From contig JAFZKD010000024.1 in the NCBI GenBank assembly GCA_017553785.1, positions 1-64,000 on the forward strand: a DNA stretch of 64,000 nucleotides. Reading direction: 5' to 3'. The notes beneath the pieces were generated by a model, which was not told the origin of the DNA, made no database searches, and was given only the letters and a program-made list of their open reading frames with translations. This DNA is from Muribaculaceae bacterium (GTDB lineage Bacteria > Bacteroidota > Bacteroidia > Bacteroidales > Muribaculaceae). Of the stretch, positions 8,444 through 16,806 are shown one piece after another; within the stretch, counting starts at the first letter, position 1, and each line of letters opens with the position of its first letter. The translations under genes were made by a program, and so were the position numbers.

Positions 8444-9502
8444 ATGAAGGAGAACAGCAACATATCGACTGTCATGCCCAATCGCATCGGCTATATCGAC
8501 GCCTTGCGTGGGTTTACCATGTTCCTTGTCGTGCTGGAGCATGTGGCATCGATGTGCTGGGGCGTTGTGGGAAAAGGCATTTCGGTCCACGACTATCTGT
8601 TTCAGGTGCGGATGCCGCTGTTTTTCTTCATCAGCGGATTTGTTCTCTTCAAGGACGGTGTCGTATGGAATACCCGCCACATCATCCGTTTTTTCAAGAA
8701 GAAGATTCCCGTCCAGTTGATCAGCCCGTTCCTCTTCTTTGCCGCATTCCTGTTTGTCAGCAACATACCATTGTATGACGGACTGATGGACAAACACAAA
8801 GCGGGTTACTGGTTTACACTGGTCTTGCTCGAGTTTTTCGTGATTTATGCGGCCATCAAGTGGTGTGTGCGCGACCGCAAGTGGGCAAGCGTCATTCTGG
8901 TGGCCACAGGACTCACGCTATATTACTTTTGCTGGCCACAATTGTCAAGCGGCAACCAAACGGTTGACAACGCTTTCTCGCTGTTGAGCGTACAACAGTG
9001 GCGGTTTTTCATCTTTTTAGTTCTCGGGACGTTGACACGTGAACACTTTGACACCGTCCAGCGCTGGCTCGATAACAAGTGGCTCTTGCCCGTGTGTATC
9101 GTCTTCTACCTGATGGTCAACGCATTTGGCGACGTGTTACCCGTCAAAGCAGTCCCTGTGCGCCTCATGTTGTCGATCACGGGTCTAGTGGTGGTTTTCT
9201 CGTTTTTCCGCATCCATCAGTCAACGTTTTCGCGAGAGACCCGGCTCGGGCGGACGATGCAGTATGTGGGCCGCCGGACACTTGACATCTATCTTATCCA
9301 CTACTTCCTGATTCCCAAAGGCCTCAGCTATTTTACCCTTTTCACCGATCATCCCATGCCCATTATCGAGGCTTTCACCTCCTCGGTAATAGCTATCATC
9401 ATTATCGCCATCAGCCTGCTCATCAGCAACGTCATCAGACTCAGTCCCTGGCTTGCCCATTGGCTTTTTGGGGCGAAAATTGGCCGTCAAGGGCTAAACT
9501 AA
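8444..9502 (+). CDS. Acyltransferase_3-family membrane acyltransferase
   Basis: A 352-residue polytopic membrane protein with about 10 hydrophobic segments. It starts with the family signature RIGYIDALRGFTMFLVVLEH, whose Arg, Asp and His occupy the expected positions of membrane O-acyltransferases related to OatA, NodX and WecH. These enzymes usually acetylate or succinylate a cell-envelope sugar. The gene stands alone between a terminator and the next promoter, so its acceptor cannot be inferred from neighbours. The ATG at 8444 keeps the start of the first domain intact. Confidence 0.88.
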   Translation: MKENSNISTVMPNRIGYIDALRGFTMFLVVLEHVASMCWGVVGKGISVHDYLFQVRMPLFFFISGFVLFKDGVVWNTRHIIRFFKKKIPVQLISPFLFFAAFLFVSNIPLYDGLMDKHKAGYWFTLVLLEFFVIYAAIKWCVRDRKWASVILVATGLTLYYFCWPQLSSGNQTVDNAFSLLSVQQWRFFIFLVLGTLTREHFDTVQRWLDNKWLLPVCIVFYLMVNAFGDVLPVKAVPVRLMLSITGLVVVFSFFRIHQSTFSRETRLGRTMQYVGRRTLDIYLIHYFLIPKGLSYFTLFTDHPMPIIEAFTSSVIAIIIIAISLLISNVIRLSPWLAHWLFGAKIGRQGLN

Positions 9503-9515
9503 CAATTAAAATCAC

Positions 9516-9523
9516 TAACTTTG
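9516..9523 (+). promoter_or_regulatory. -7 promoter element before the putative porin
   Basis: TAACTTTG matches the Bacteroidetes -7 box. No clear -33 TTTG is found at 19-20 bases. The ATG at 9533 is 9 bases downstream. Confidence 0.4.
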
Positions 9524-9532
9524 TCGGTTGAA

Positions 9533-11539
9533 ATGAAGAGAGGTTTTGTCATAATGGTATTGATGCTCACTGCGGCAATGATGACTGTCGCAATGGCGCA
9601 ATTCTCTCAGGAAAGTTCTTCCAAGTCTGTCAAGAGCAAAAAGCAGCGCGTGGAGCCGTCTTTCGCATGGAGTGTGAGCGAGCCGTTGGGGTTGCATTAC
9701 CCATCGACCATCGACACGCTGTTCCTGGACTACCACCGCACGATGGTGCCCTCGCTGGTGAGCGATGCATGGCTAACCACAGGCAATTATGGCGCACCAG
9801 GGCAGAATCAGATCTTCTTTGAACGCCCCCAGACCAGCGAATTCTTCATGGAGGATGCCATCGGCGCCTGGCTGCATGACACGGGTACGATGCGCTACTA
9901 CAACACTCGCATTCCGATGACGCTGTTGAGCCACTCGACAGGTGGCGACAAGTACAGCAACCTGGACCGCACGCAATTTGAATTCTCAGGCAACGTTGAC
10001 CGCAAGACCCAAGTGGGCGGCGGCATCGACTACATCTACAGCAAGGGCTCGTATGACGTACAGGCAGACAAGGACTTCACATGGCGGCTGTTCGGGTCAC
10101 ACATGGGTGACCGCTACGAGTTGCAGACGTTCTTCAATCACTACAATTACACCACCAAGGAGAGCGGTGGCATCACCGATGACCGCTACATCACCAACCC
10201 CGCTGAGGTGCAGGGAGGTGAGACGCGGGTAGATAACAAGAGCATTCCCACACTGCTGAGCACGGCACACAGTCATCTTGAAGGGAGCCAGTTGTACTTG
10301 AACCAGCGTTACAAGGTGGGGTTCTACCGTTATCGCCGTGATAGCGTGACCGATACCATCATCGACCGCACCTATGTGCCTGTGACGAGCTTCATCTGGA
10401 CACTCAACTTCAAGCATGCGATGCACCAATTCCTGAATAAGACCGGAAGCCAGGACACCACGTTTTTTGACCACACTTATCTGGGGCTGGGCGGCACCGA
10501 CGAAAAAACGAGCTATTGGAGCCTGCGCAATACCGTGGGTGTGTCCATGCTCGAGGGTTTCAACAAGTATGCTAAATTCGGATTCTCGGTCTATGGCACC
10601 CACGAGATAAGGCGCTTTACCCAAGTCACCGACAGCGTGACAGGTACCACGCTTCCAGCGGGACTAGATCCCGTGCCGGCCATTGTGCCCCACCGCACTA
10701 CCCAAAACCTGTTGTGGTTGGGCGGCCAGCTCACCAAGCAAAAGGGTTCTCTGCTGCGCTACAACGCCACGGCACAATTCGGTGTGCTGGGCGATGCCGC
10801 TGGCGAGATAGACCTGAAGGGCGATGTGACGACCCGATTCAAGATGCTGGGCGACACAGTGAGCATCACAGGCTATGGCTACTTCAAGAACCTGGCCGTC
10901 CCCTATCTGATCAAAAACTTCGTCTCCAACCACTTTATTTGGGAAAACGACTTTGACAAAACCAAACGCGTGCGTGTGGGCGGCGAACTGGATATACCCT
11001 TCACATGGACCAACGTGAATGTGGGCTATGAGACGCTTAATGACTATATCTATTGGGACACCGAGGGTCTGCCCGCGCAACATGGCGGAGCCATCCATGT
11101 GCTGAGTGCAAGATTGCGACAGGGATTGCATTTCAAAGCGTTTAACTGGGACAACAGCGTGACATTGCAGACTAGCAGCAACGAGCAGGTGCTGCCCTTG
11201 CCCAAATTCGCCGTCTACAGCAACCTGTACGCCCGCTTTGCCATCGCCCGCGTGCTGCATGTGCAGTTGGGTGTTGACTGCAACTACTACACCAAGTACT
11301 ATGCTCCCGCCTATAACCCCGCGACGATGACCTTCCACAGCCAACACGAGAAGGAGTGCGGCGACTTCGCCATCATGAACCTGTATGCCAACTTCAAGAT
11401 GAAACAGGCGCGTTTCTTTGTTGCCTGGACCCACTTCAACCAGAAAATCCACAGCGGTGACGCCTATTTCGCCACACCGCACTATCCGCTCAATCCTGCC
11501 CGCTTGCAGATCGGTGTGTCGGTCAACTTCATCAACTGA
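9533..11539 (+). CDS. Putative outer-membrane porin (Porin_10-like)
   Basis: A 668-residue exported protein. I chose the ATG at 9533 because it begins the signal peptide (KRGFVIMVLMLTAAMMTVAMA-Q); a TTG four codons upstream overlaps the -7 box. The mature part is rich in alternating aromatic and polar strands (for example QVGGGIDYIYSKGSYDVQAD) and ends with the typical aromatic-rich strand VSVNFIN, as beta-barrels do. Length and layout match the 'putative porin' family common in Bacteroidales. It likely sits in the outer membrane as a diffusion or solute-specific channel; the substrate is unknown. Confidence 0.78.
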   Translation: MKRGFVIMVLMLTAAMMTVAMAQFSQESSSKSVKSKKQRVEPSFAWSVSEPLGLHYPSTIDTLFLDYHRTMVPSLVSDAWLTTGNYGAPGQNQIFFERPQTSEFFMEDAIGAWLHDTGTMRYYNTRIPMTLLSHSTGGDKYSNLDRTQFEFSGNVDRKTQVGGGIDYIYSKGSYDVQADKDFTWRLFGSHMGDRYELQTFFNHYNYTTKESGGITDDRYITNPAEVQGGETRVDNKSIPTLLSTAHSHLEGSQLYLNQRYKVGFYRYRRDSVTDTIIDRTYVPVTSFIWTLNFKHAMHQFLNKTGSQDTTFFDHTYLGLGGTDEKTSYWSLRNTVGVSMLEGFNKYAKFGFSVYGTHEIRRFTQVTDSVTGTTLPAGLDPVPAIVPHRTTQNLLWLGGQLTKQKGSLLRYNATAQFGVLGDAAGEIDLKGDVTTRFKMLGDTVSITGYGYFKNLAVPYLIKNFVSNHFIWENDFDKTKRVRVGGELDIPFTWTNVNVGYETLNDYIYWDTEGLPAQHGGAIHVLSARLRQGLHFKAFNWDNSVTLQTSSNEQVLPLPKFAVYSNLYARFAIARVLHVQLGVDCNYYTKYYAPAYNPATMTFHSQHEKECGDFAIMNLYANFKMKQARFFVAWTHFNQKIHSGDAYFATPHYPLNPARLQIGVSVNFIN

Positions 11540-11557
11540 TTGTCATGATGGTAGGTT

Positions 11558-11576
11558 ACTGAGGCAATGCCTCAGT
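11558..11576 (+). terminator. Hairpin after the putative porin gene
   Basis: A perfect 8-bp inverted repeat (11558-11565 with 11569-11576) with a 3-base loop. An outer GTAG/CTAC pairing is possible. No T-run follows, so it is only a candidate terminator. Confidence 0.4.
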
Positions 11577-11635
11577 CTACTTGACCCATGGAATAGATGA
11601 GGACAAGTACAGTTTTTAAAGTAGCGTCAATTTTA

Positions 11636-11667
11636 TTTGGCTCTTCTCTTGTTTTATTGTACCTTTG
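11636..11667 (+). promoter_or_regulatory. Bacteroidetes-type promoter for the aminotransferase
   Basis: TTTG at 11636-11639, 20 bases, TACCTTTG at 11660-11667, about 60 bases before the chosen ATG at 11726. It supports that start rather than the longer frame beginning upstream. Confidence 0.75.
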
Positions 11668-11725
11668 CCGACCGAGAGATAAACTTCATATCATTAACAG
11701 AATATTCAAGCAATTAAAGAAGATT

Positions 11726-12919
11726 ATGCCTAAACTTTCAGAACGCAGCATGAAGATGCCGGCTTCGCCCATCCGCAAGTTGGCTCCGTTTGCAGCCGAT
11801 GCCAAGAAACGCGGCATCAAAGTGTATCACCTGAACATCGGACAGCCCGACCTGCACACTCCCGAGGAGGGTCTTGAAGCCCTCAAGCATGTAGACCGCA
11901 AGGTGCTGGAATATAGCCCCTCGCAGGGTTATCCCAGCTACTTGGAGAAACTGGTGGGTTACTACAACCGCTATGACATCAAGCTGAGCGTTGACGACAT
12001 CATCGTGACCTGCGGCGGCAGCGAGGCCGTACAGATGGCATTCATGGTGTGCCTGAACCCAGGCGATGAGATCATCATCCCCGAACCTGCATACGCCAAC
12101 TACATGGGCTTTGCCTGCGAGACCGGTGCCGTTGTCCGCACAATCACCACCCACATCGAGGACGGCTTCGCCCTTCCCCCTGTGGAGGAGTTTGAGAAGG
12201 TTATTAACGAACGCACCCGCGCCATCATGATCTGCAACCCCAATAACCCCACCGGCACACTCTACAGCCGCGAGGAACTGATGCGCCTGCGTGACCTGGT
12301 GAAGAAATATGACCTGTTCCTGTTCGCCGACGAGGTATACCGCGAGTTCATCTACAGCGACGCACCCTATACCAGTGCCATGCACCTCGAGGGCATTGAG
12401 AACAACGTCATCATGATCGACAGCGTGTCGAAGCGTTACAGCGAGTGCGGTATCCGCATCGGAGCCTTTATCACCCGCAACAAGGAAGTGCGCGCCGCCG
12501 CCATGAAGATGGCCCAGGCCCGCTTAAGCCCGCCCCTCATCGGCCAAATTGTCGCCGAGGCATCGCTCGACGCACCCCAAGCCTATCACAAGGGAGTTTA
12601 TGACGAGTACATCGCCCGCCGTAACTGTCTGGTGGAGGGTCTGAACAAGATTCCCGGTGTCTTCTGCCCGATGCCCATGGGTGCCTTCTACACCGTGAGC
12701 AAACTGCCGGTGAAGGACATTGACGACTTCTGCCGCTGGTGTCTGGAAGAGTTCAACTACGAAGGTGAGACCGTGATGATGGCACCCGCCAGCGGTTTCT
12801 ATGCCACCCCCGGTCTTGGCAAGGATCAGGTGCGCATGGCCTATGTGCTCAAGATCGAAGACCTGAAGCGCGCCCTTGTGATACTCGAGAAAGCTCTTGA
12901 GGCCTACAACGCCCGCTAA
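11726..12919 (+). CDS. PLP-dependent class I/II aminotransferase
   Basis: A 397-residue cytoplasmic fold-type I enzyme. The frame is open further upstream, but the promoter at 11636-11667 and the homology-like start MPKLSERSMKMPASPIRK place translation at 11726. Seen: the substrate-side motif HLNIGQPDLHTPE, the cofactor-binding stretch CNPNNPTGTLYSREEL, the aspartate in LFADEVYREF, and the Schiff-base lysine at about residue 236 in IDSVSKRYSECGIRIGAF. It transfers amino groups between amino acids and 2-oxo acids; aspartate or aromatic substrates are likely, but specificity is not resolved. It is monocistronic and is followed by a strong hairpin. Confidence 0.92.
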   Translation: MPKLSERSMKMPASPIRKLAPFAADAKKRGIKVYHLNIGQPDLHTPEEGLEALKHVDRKVLEYSPSQGYPSYLEKLVGYYNRYDIKLSVDDIIVTCGGSEAVQMAFMVCLNPGDEIIIPEPAYANYMGFACETGAVVRTITTHIEDGFALPPVEEFEKVINERTRAIMICNPNNPTGTLYSREELMRLRDLVKKYDLFLFADEVYREFIYSDAPYTSAMHLEGIENNVIMIDSVSKRYSECGIRIGAFITRNKEVRAAAMKMAQARLSPPLIGQIVAEASLDAPQAYHKGVYDEYIARRNCLVEGLNKIPGVFCPMPMGAFYTVSKLPVKDIDDFCRWCLEEFNYEGETVMMAPASGFYATPGLGKDQVRMAYVLKIEDLKRALVILEKALEAYNAR

Positions 12920-12945
12920 TCAGATTACTAACAGACAATAAACTG

Positions 12946-12978
12946 ATACCGCCAGCCTCGTTGTGAGGCTGGCGGTAT
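12946..12978 (+). terminator. Strong hairpin terminator after the aminotransferase
   Basis: A perfect 14-bp stem (12946-12959 with 12965-12978) with a 5-base loop. There is no T-run; its 3' arm abuts the -33 box of the next promoter. Confidence 0.65.
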
Positions 12979-13008
12979 TGTGAAAACCAAGATAAAACAG
13001 TACCTTTG
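12978..13008 (+). promoter_or_regulatory. Bacteroidetes-type promoter for the solute-binding protein
   Basis: TTG at 12978-12980, 20 bases, TACCTTTG at 13001-13008. The start codon at 13026 lies 17 bases beyond. Confidence 0.7.
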
Positions 13009-13025
13009 CACTTAGACAAAGGAAG

Positions 13026-13874
13026 ATGGCAATGAAAAAACGAGAACACCTCGCCCGTCGGGGACAGATGATCCTCTATTTGACCTTGCTTGCCATGGTT
13101 GTGGCATGTATGGTCGCTTTGAGCATGTGTGACAAGCCCGTAGTGGACGCCCAATCGCGTCCCAGTGGCGGCGACACGCTCGATATTGCCATCGAATACT
13201 CTCCCGTGACCTACTATACCTATGACGACACGCTTGGCGGTTATAACTACGATCTGTTGCGCCTAATGTCTGAACGAATGGGGTGTCCCATGAAGTTCCA
13301 CCCTGTGGTAACGCTCGAGAAGGCGCTGGGTGGCCTGGAGGACGGGCACTATGACATCGTGGTGGCACAGTTCCCCATGACGGCAGGAGACACGTCCCGA
13401 TTCGCATTCACCAACCCCATCTATATTGACCAGCAGGTGCTGGTTCAGAGCCGTGACCGAAAACTCATCCATTCCCAGCTTGACCTTGCCGGCGATACCG
13501 TCTGGGTGGTAAAAGGGTCTCCAATGGTGGGCCGCATTGCCAGCCTGAGTCGAGAAATAGGCGATACCATCTATGTGCATGCCGATGACATGTATGGCCC
13601 CGAGCAACTGATGATGATGGTGTCGGCAGGAGAGATCCGGTATGCTGTGGTCAACCGCTCCATCGCACGTGCCATGGCATCACGACTGCCCAATTTGGAC
13701 CGTTCGGTCGCCATCAGTCTCTCACAATTCCAGTCCTGGATGGTCACCAAGCAGCGTCAAAGCTTGTGTGACAGCCTGAACCAGTGGCACGAGCAAATCA
13801 AACTTGACACTGCGACCTATCTGGGCCTGCAACGTCGCTACTTTGGTGGCACCTTCCCCACTTTAGCGCGATAA
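13026..13874 (+). CDS. Periplasmic solute-binding protein, family 3-like
   Basis: A 282-residue protein with a basic N-terminus and one hydrophobic segment (MILYLTLLAMVVACMVALSM), acting as signal peptide or membrane anchor. The rest matches the bacterial extracellular solute-binding family 3 fold: DTLDIAIEYSPVTYY, then YNYDLLRLMSERMG, then YDIVVAQFPMTAGDTSRFAFTN. These proteins bind amino acids or feed MltF-type lytic transglycosylases; no permease, ATPase or transglycosylase domain is adjacent, so this one is an orphan. An ATG at 13032 is an alternative start. Its last codons run into the degenerate first copy of the repeat array at 13868. Confidence 0.75.
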   Translation: MAMKKREHLARRGQMILYLTLLAMVVACMVALSMCDKPVVDAQSRPSGGDTLDIAIEYSPVTYYTYDDTLGGYNYDLLRLMSERMGCPMKFHPVVTLEKALGGLEDGHYDIVVAQFPMTAGDTSRFAFTNPIYIDQQVLVQSRDRKLIHSQLDLAGDTVWVVKGSPMVGRIASLSREIGDTIYVHADDMYGPEQLMMMVSAGEIRYAVVNRSIARAMASRLPNLDRSVAISLSQFQSWMVTKQRQSLCDSLNQWHEQIKLDTATYLGLQRRYFGGTFPTLAR

Positions 13875-14033
13875 TTGAATATTATTCAGTTGGCACGATA
13901 ATTTGATATTATCGGCGGCACTTCAGCCATTGATGCCAGCATCATGGCGTTCAGTTGGCACGATAATTTGATATTATCGGCGGCACTTCAGCCATTGATG
14001 CCAGCATCATGGCGTTCAGTTGGCACGATAATT
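13868..14033 (+). repeat. 65-bp tandem repeat array carrying sigma-54 -24 boxes
   Basis: Two full 65-bp units (13885-13949 and 13950-14014) are followed by a 19-base start of a third (14015-14033). A degenerate start of an earlier copy covers 13868-13889 and overlaps the previous stop codon. Each full unit begins TTCAGTTGGCACGATAATT. It then has an inverted repeat (CGATAAT / ATTATCG, 13896-13902 with 13908-13914 in unit 1) and a second palindrome (TGATGC CA GCATCA, 13931-13944 in unit 1). Confidence 0.85.
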
Positions 14034-14036
14034 GCA
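14020..14036 (+). promoter_or_regulatory. Sigma-54 (RpoN) -24/-12 promoter
   Basis: TTGGCACG, four bases, TTGCA: an exact match to the sigma-54 consensus, with 10 bases between the GG and GC dinucleotides. Predicted transcription start is near 14047, about 30 bases before the ATG at 14077. In the two upstream repeat units the -24 box is intact but the -12 box reads TTTGA, so only this copy looks functional. Confidence 0.75.
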
Positions 14037-14076
14037 GTGTTAAAATACATTTTACCCATTAAACACATCTGTCATT

Positions 14077-15750
14077 ATGTTCACCAGGAAGAGAAAAGAG
14101 TCGGCGAAAGCAGCAATCGAGAATTTTTTAAAGGACAACAACTGCCAATACACAGTTCAGGAAGAGAAAAAATCAACGATTATTCCGTTTGAATTTCAAG
14201 CGGGGCAGTTCTATGCATCAATCAAAAAGCAGGACGACTGCATCGAGGTCACCTATCCTAACATGGCCACCGCCCCAGTTAGCCAGCTGCCGCTGGTGCG
14301 CTCCAAATGCAACGACCACAACAACAGCAACATCCTGTTCAAGTTCACCTACTCGATTGACCATGAGGACAATGTGATTAATATACATCTGTCTTTCTTC
14401 AACAACAAGGTTGACAGCGAGACAATGGCCCAACAACTCAAAGCCGCCTTCCATTTCCAGCGGGAATGGCTGCGTGACTTTGACGAGGCGGTCGCTATCG
14501 CCAAGGACGGTGACAGCATCGACCTGGAAAGCGAGCTCTACAAGCGCCAGCGGGAAATGTTCCTGCTGCGACGCCTGGAACTGCGCCACCAATTCGGCAG
14601 CACTACTACCAGCATTGCCGCCGGAACGGGTGCCCTGCCGCTATGGCAGTTTCTCGACACCGTCTGTCCGTTGCCGGAGTCTAAAATGCTGTTCCTCACA
14701 GTCAACACCGTCAGCGGACAAGAACGCCTTGATGACGAACAGGCAATTCGCAACTATGACTTGCGCCGCGCCCTGACCACGGGCGAAGGCAAGCAGGCTA
14801 GGCTCACCCGTGATTATGCCCTGATTGACCTGCACTACAAACAGGGAAAGGACGAAAAGCCCCTGATGGTGACCATCGCGCTTACCGCCGAGGGCGAAGA
14901 TGACCACAGCATCTACACCCGAGTGACATTGACCCAGGTGCCCCGCAACGCCAGTCGCATGAACTCATTGAGCAATGAGAACCGCCAGCCACGCAGCGTG
15001 AGCATGCTTATCGCGCTGGACCGCAGCGATGACAAGCAGCGCCAGCAAGAATTTGAATACATGTGGACCGATGCCCAGCTCAAGGCCCGCAACGGTGAGC
15101 ATGACAGCCTGAACGAGGATCAAGAGATGCTCAGCCAAGTGAACTGCGCCGATGTCGCCTATAACCTGTATTGGGGCCAGCAGCGGTTCAACGAAGGGCG
15201 CTTCTATGAGGCCATCATCCATCTCGAGAATGTCTTCAACACCTATCGCGAGGATTTCTTCGAGATGAGTAACGCACGCAAGAATGTGTTCATGGAGGCC
15301 GCTTACAAGCTGGGGTTCTGCTATAATGAGCTCGGATTGCATAAACAAGCCTTCTATTATCTGGACTTGATGGGCAATGACGGCAATATCCGACACACCA
15401 TGGAACTGGTGAATGCAATGGCCAATGGCAAGGACCTGAGGCTGTTCAGCTACACTGACGGCGTGATGGAAGAGGTGAAACGCAACTTCGGTGACCAGGA
15501 AGAAGTGCCCGAAAACATCAGGGACTTCATCAACTTCCTGAGACGTCGCCGTGCCTACGCATGCATCGACTTCAACCAACTCGACCAAGCCGAGAAAATC
15601 TTCACCAAAATGCTTGACGAGGAGGACAACGCCGACTACGCCATCAACGAGTTGCGCTATATCCAGCACCTGAGGCAGCAACGCGGCGAAGAGGATACTA
15701 CCACCAAAGCCGAAGACAAGGCCAACACCAACGAAGGCACTCCCGAATAA
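14077..15750 (+). CDS. Uncharacterised TPR protein with an N-terminal YbjN-like domain
   Basis: A 557-residue soluble protein without signal peptide or membrane helix; I do not recognise a named family. Residues about 5-130 resemble the YbjN / type III chaperone-like fold (FLKDNNCQYTVQEEKKSTII, then a hydrophobic-polar beta pattern). The middle is long and charged. The C-terminal third contains tetratricopeptide-like helices: NLYWGQQRFNEGRFYEAIIH, then AAYKLGFCYNELGLHKQAFY, then ACIDFNQLDQAEKIFTKMLD. The tail is acidic and low-complexity. It is preceded by an exact sigma-54 promoter and repeat array, so its expression probably depends on an activator protein and a specific signal. A scaffold or chaperone role in a stress or envelope response is inference only. 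Confidence 0.7.
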   Translation: MFTRKRKESAKAAIENFLKDNNCQYTVQEEKKSTIIPFEFQAGQFYASIKKQDDCIEVTYPNMATAPVSQLPLVRSKCNDHNNSNILFKFTYSIDHEDNVINIHLSFFNNKVDSETMAQQLKAAFHFQREWLRDFDEAVAIAKDGDSIDLESELYKRQREMFLLRRLELRHQFGSTTTSIAAGTGALPLWQFLDTVCPLPESKMLFLTVNTVSGQERLDDEQAIRNYDLRRALTTGEGKQARLTRDYALIDLHYKQGKDEKPLMVTIALTAEGEDDHSIYTRVTLTQVPRNASRMNSLSNENRQPRSVSMLIALDRSDDKQRQQEFEYMWTDAQLKARNGEHDSLNEDQEMLSQVNCADVAYNLYWGQQRFNEGRFYEAIIHLENVFNTYREDFFEMSNARKNVFMEAAYKLGFCYNELGLHKQAFYYLDLMGNDGNIRHTMELVNAMANGKDLRLFSYTDGVMEEVKRNFGDQEEVPENIRDFINFLRRRRAYACIDFNQLDQAEKIFTKMLDEEDNADYAINELRYIQHLRQQRGEEDTTTKAEDKANTNEGTPE

Positions 15751-15769
15751 TCAACTGCTTAAGGACTAA

Positions 15770-15814
15770 AAACGCAGACATCCATAGGGCATACCCTGAT
15801 AGATGTCTGCGTTT
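15770..15814. terminator. Bidirectional terminator between convergent genes
   Basis: A perfect 13-bp stem (15770-15782 with 15802-15814) with a small nested hairpin (AGGG/CCCT) in the loop. An A-run on the left gives a U-run on the minus strand. It separates the converging TPR and pseudouridine synthase genes. Confidence 0.8.
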
Positions 15815-15836
15815 GACAGTAGTTTGTCCAGCGGAT

Positions 15837-16769
15837 TTATTTTTGGGGATAGAACGTGCTTTTTGCGTGCAGTACGGTACCGAAGAAGCGGGGAATCGGT
15901 GTCTCGAAAAAGAGCGGCTCTCCCGTTATCGGATGATGGAACGCCAGTTTGAAGGCATGCAAGCACATGCGGCTGCCGGGGTCGGTCTGTTTCCCGTATT
16001 TGCCATCACCTGTCACCGGGTGCCCGATGTCGGCCATGTGAACACGAATCTGGTTCTTTCGACCCGTGACCAGATGGAGGAAGAGCAATGAGCGTTCTTC
16101 GGCTTGTTCCACCAGTTCCCATTCTGTTGCCGCCCACTTGCCGCCGTCGTCCACAGGACTGCTCACCACCACCCTGCTGGGTGTGTCGTGAAGCCAACTC
16201 TCAATCTTGCCCTGAGGCTGCTCCATCACGCCATCCACCACTGCGACATAGCGACGGTCAATAATCGTCGCATGCCAGTCGGCGGTCATCTGCTGCTGGA
16301 CATCAATACTCTTGGCATATACCATGAGCCCCGACGTGCGGGCATCCAAGCGATGCACCACATGGGCCTTGCAATGCTGGTGTGTCTCGACGAAATGCCG
16401 CTCCAGTAACGTTTTCATGTTGAGGCTACCGGCACCGACAGGCATCGACAAAACACCCTGTTGCTTGTCAACAACCACTAGCCACCGGTCTTCATAGACG
16501 ATGCGGTAATATGGGTTATTAGCCGACGAAAGACGAGCATGCCGATTGATCTTCACGATACTCCCCTCGTCAAGAGGGTAATCGACATGAGTCTGTACCA
16601 GGCCATCGACGGTGACACCGCCGTGAGACAGGATAGACTTCGCCTTGTTGCGGCTGATGCCGTCCAAGCAATGCATTACGAAATTGAGCAGTTTGTCGGG
16701 CTGTTTCACCTCACGAACGACGGCTTTATCGTCGCTGCGGGGAACACGGTGGTCATGAGGTCGTCCCAT
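15837..16769 (-). CDS. RluA-family pseudouridine synthase with S4 domain
   Basis: A 310-residue RNA-modifying enzyme. The N-terminus holds an S4 RNA-binding domain (LLNFVMHCLDGISRNKAKSI). It is followed by the RluA-type catalytic core with the signature HRLDARTSGLMVYAKS, whose Asp is the catalytic nucleophile, and TGRKNQIRVHMADIGHPV. It converts uridine to pseudouridine in 23S rRNA or tRNA; the exact site is not readable. It starts 37 bases after dnaJ on the same strand, so it is likely the third gene of the grpE-dnaJ operon and ends at the bidirectional terminator. Confidence 0.9.
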   Translation of the reverse strand: MGRPHDHRVPRSDDKAVVREVKQPDKLLNFVMHCLDGISRNKAKSILSHGGVTVDGLVQTHVDYPLDEGSIVKINRHARLSSANNPYYRIVYEDRWLVVVDKQQGVLSMPVGAGSLNMKTLLERHFVETHQHCKAHVVHRLDARTSGLMVYAKSIDVQQQMTADWHATIIDRRYVAVVDGVMEQPQGKIESWLHDTPSRVVVSSPVDDGGKWAATEWELVEQAEERSLLFLHLVTGRKNQIRVHMADIGHPVTGDGKYGKQTDPGSRMCLHAFKLAFHHPITGEPLFFETPIPRFFGTVLHAKSTFYPQK

Positions 16770-16806
16770 TGTCTTTATTGTTTAGGGGCTTCTAATTCAT
16801 TGAGGA

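Noticed and set aside
11597..11725. A longer N-terminus for the aminotransferase
   Set aside because: The promoter at 11636-11667 lies inside that extension, and the family-like N-terminus begins at the ATG at 11726.
13885..14033. Possible CRISPR array in the 65-bp tandem repeats
   Set aside because: The units are directly adjacent with no spacers, only two are complete, and no cas gene is nearby.
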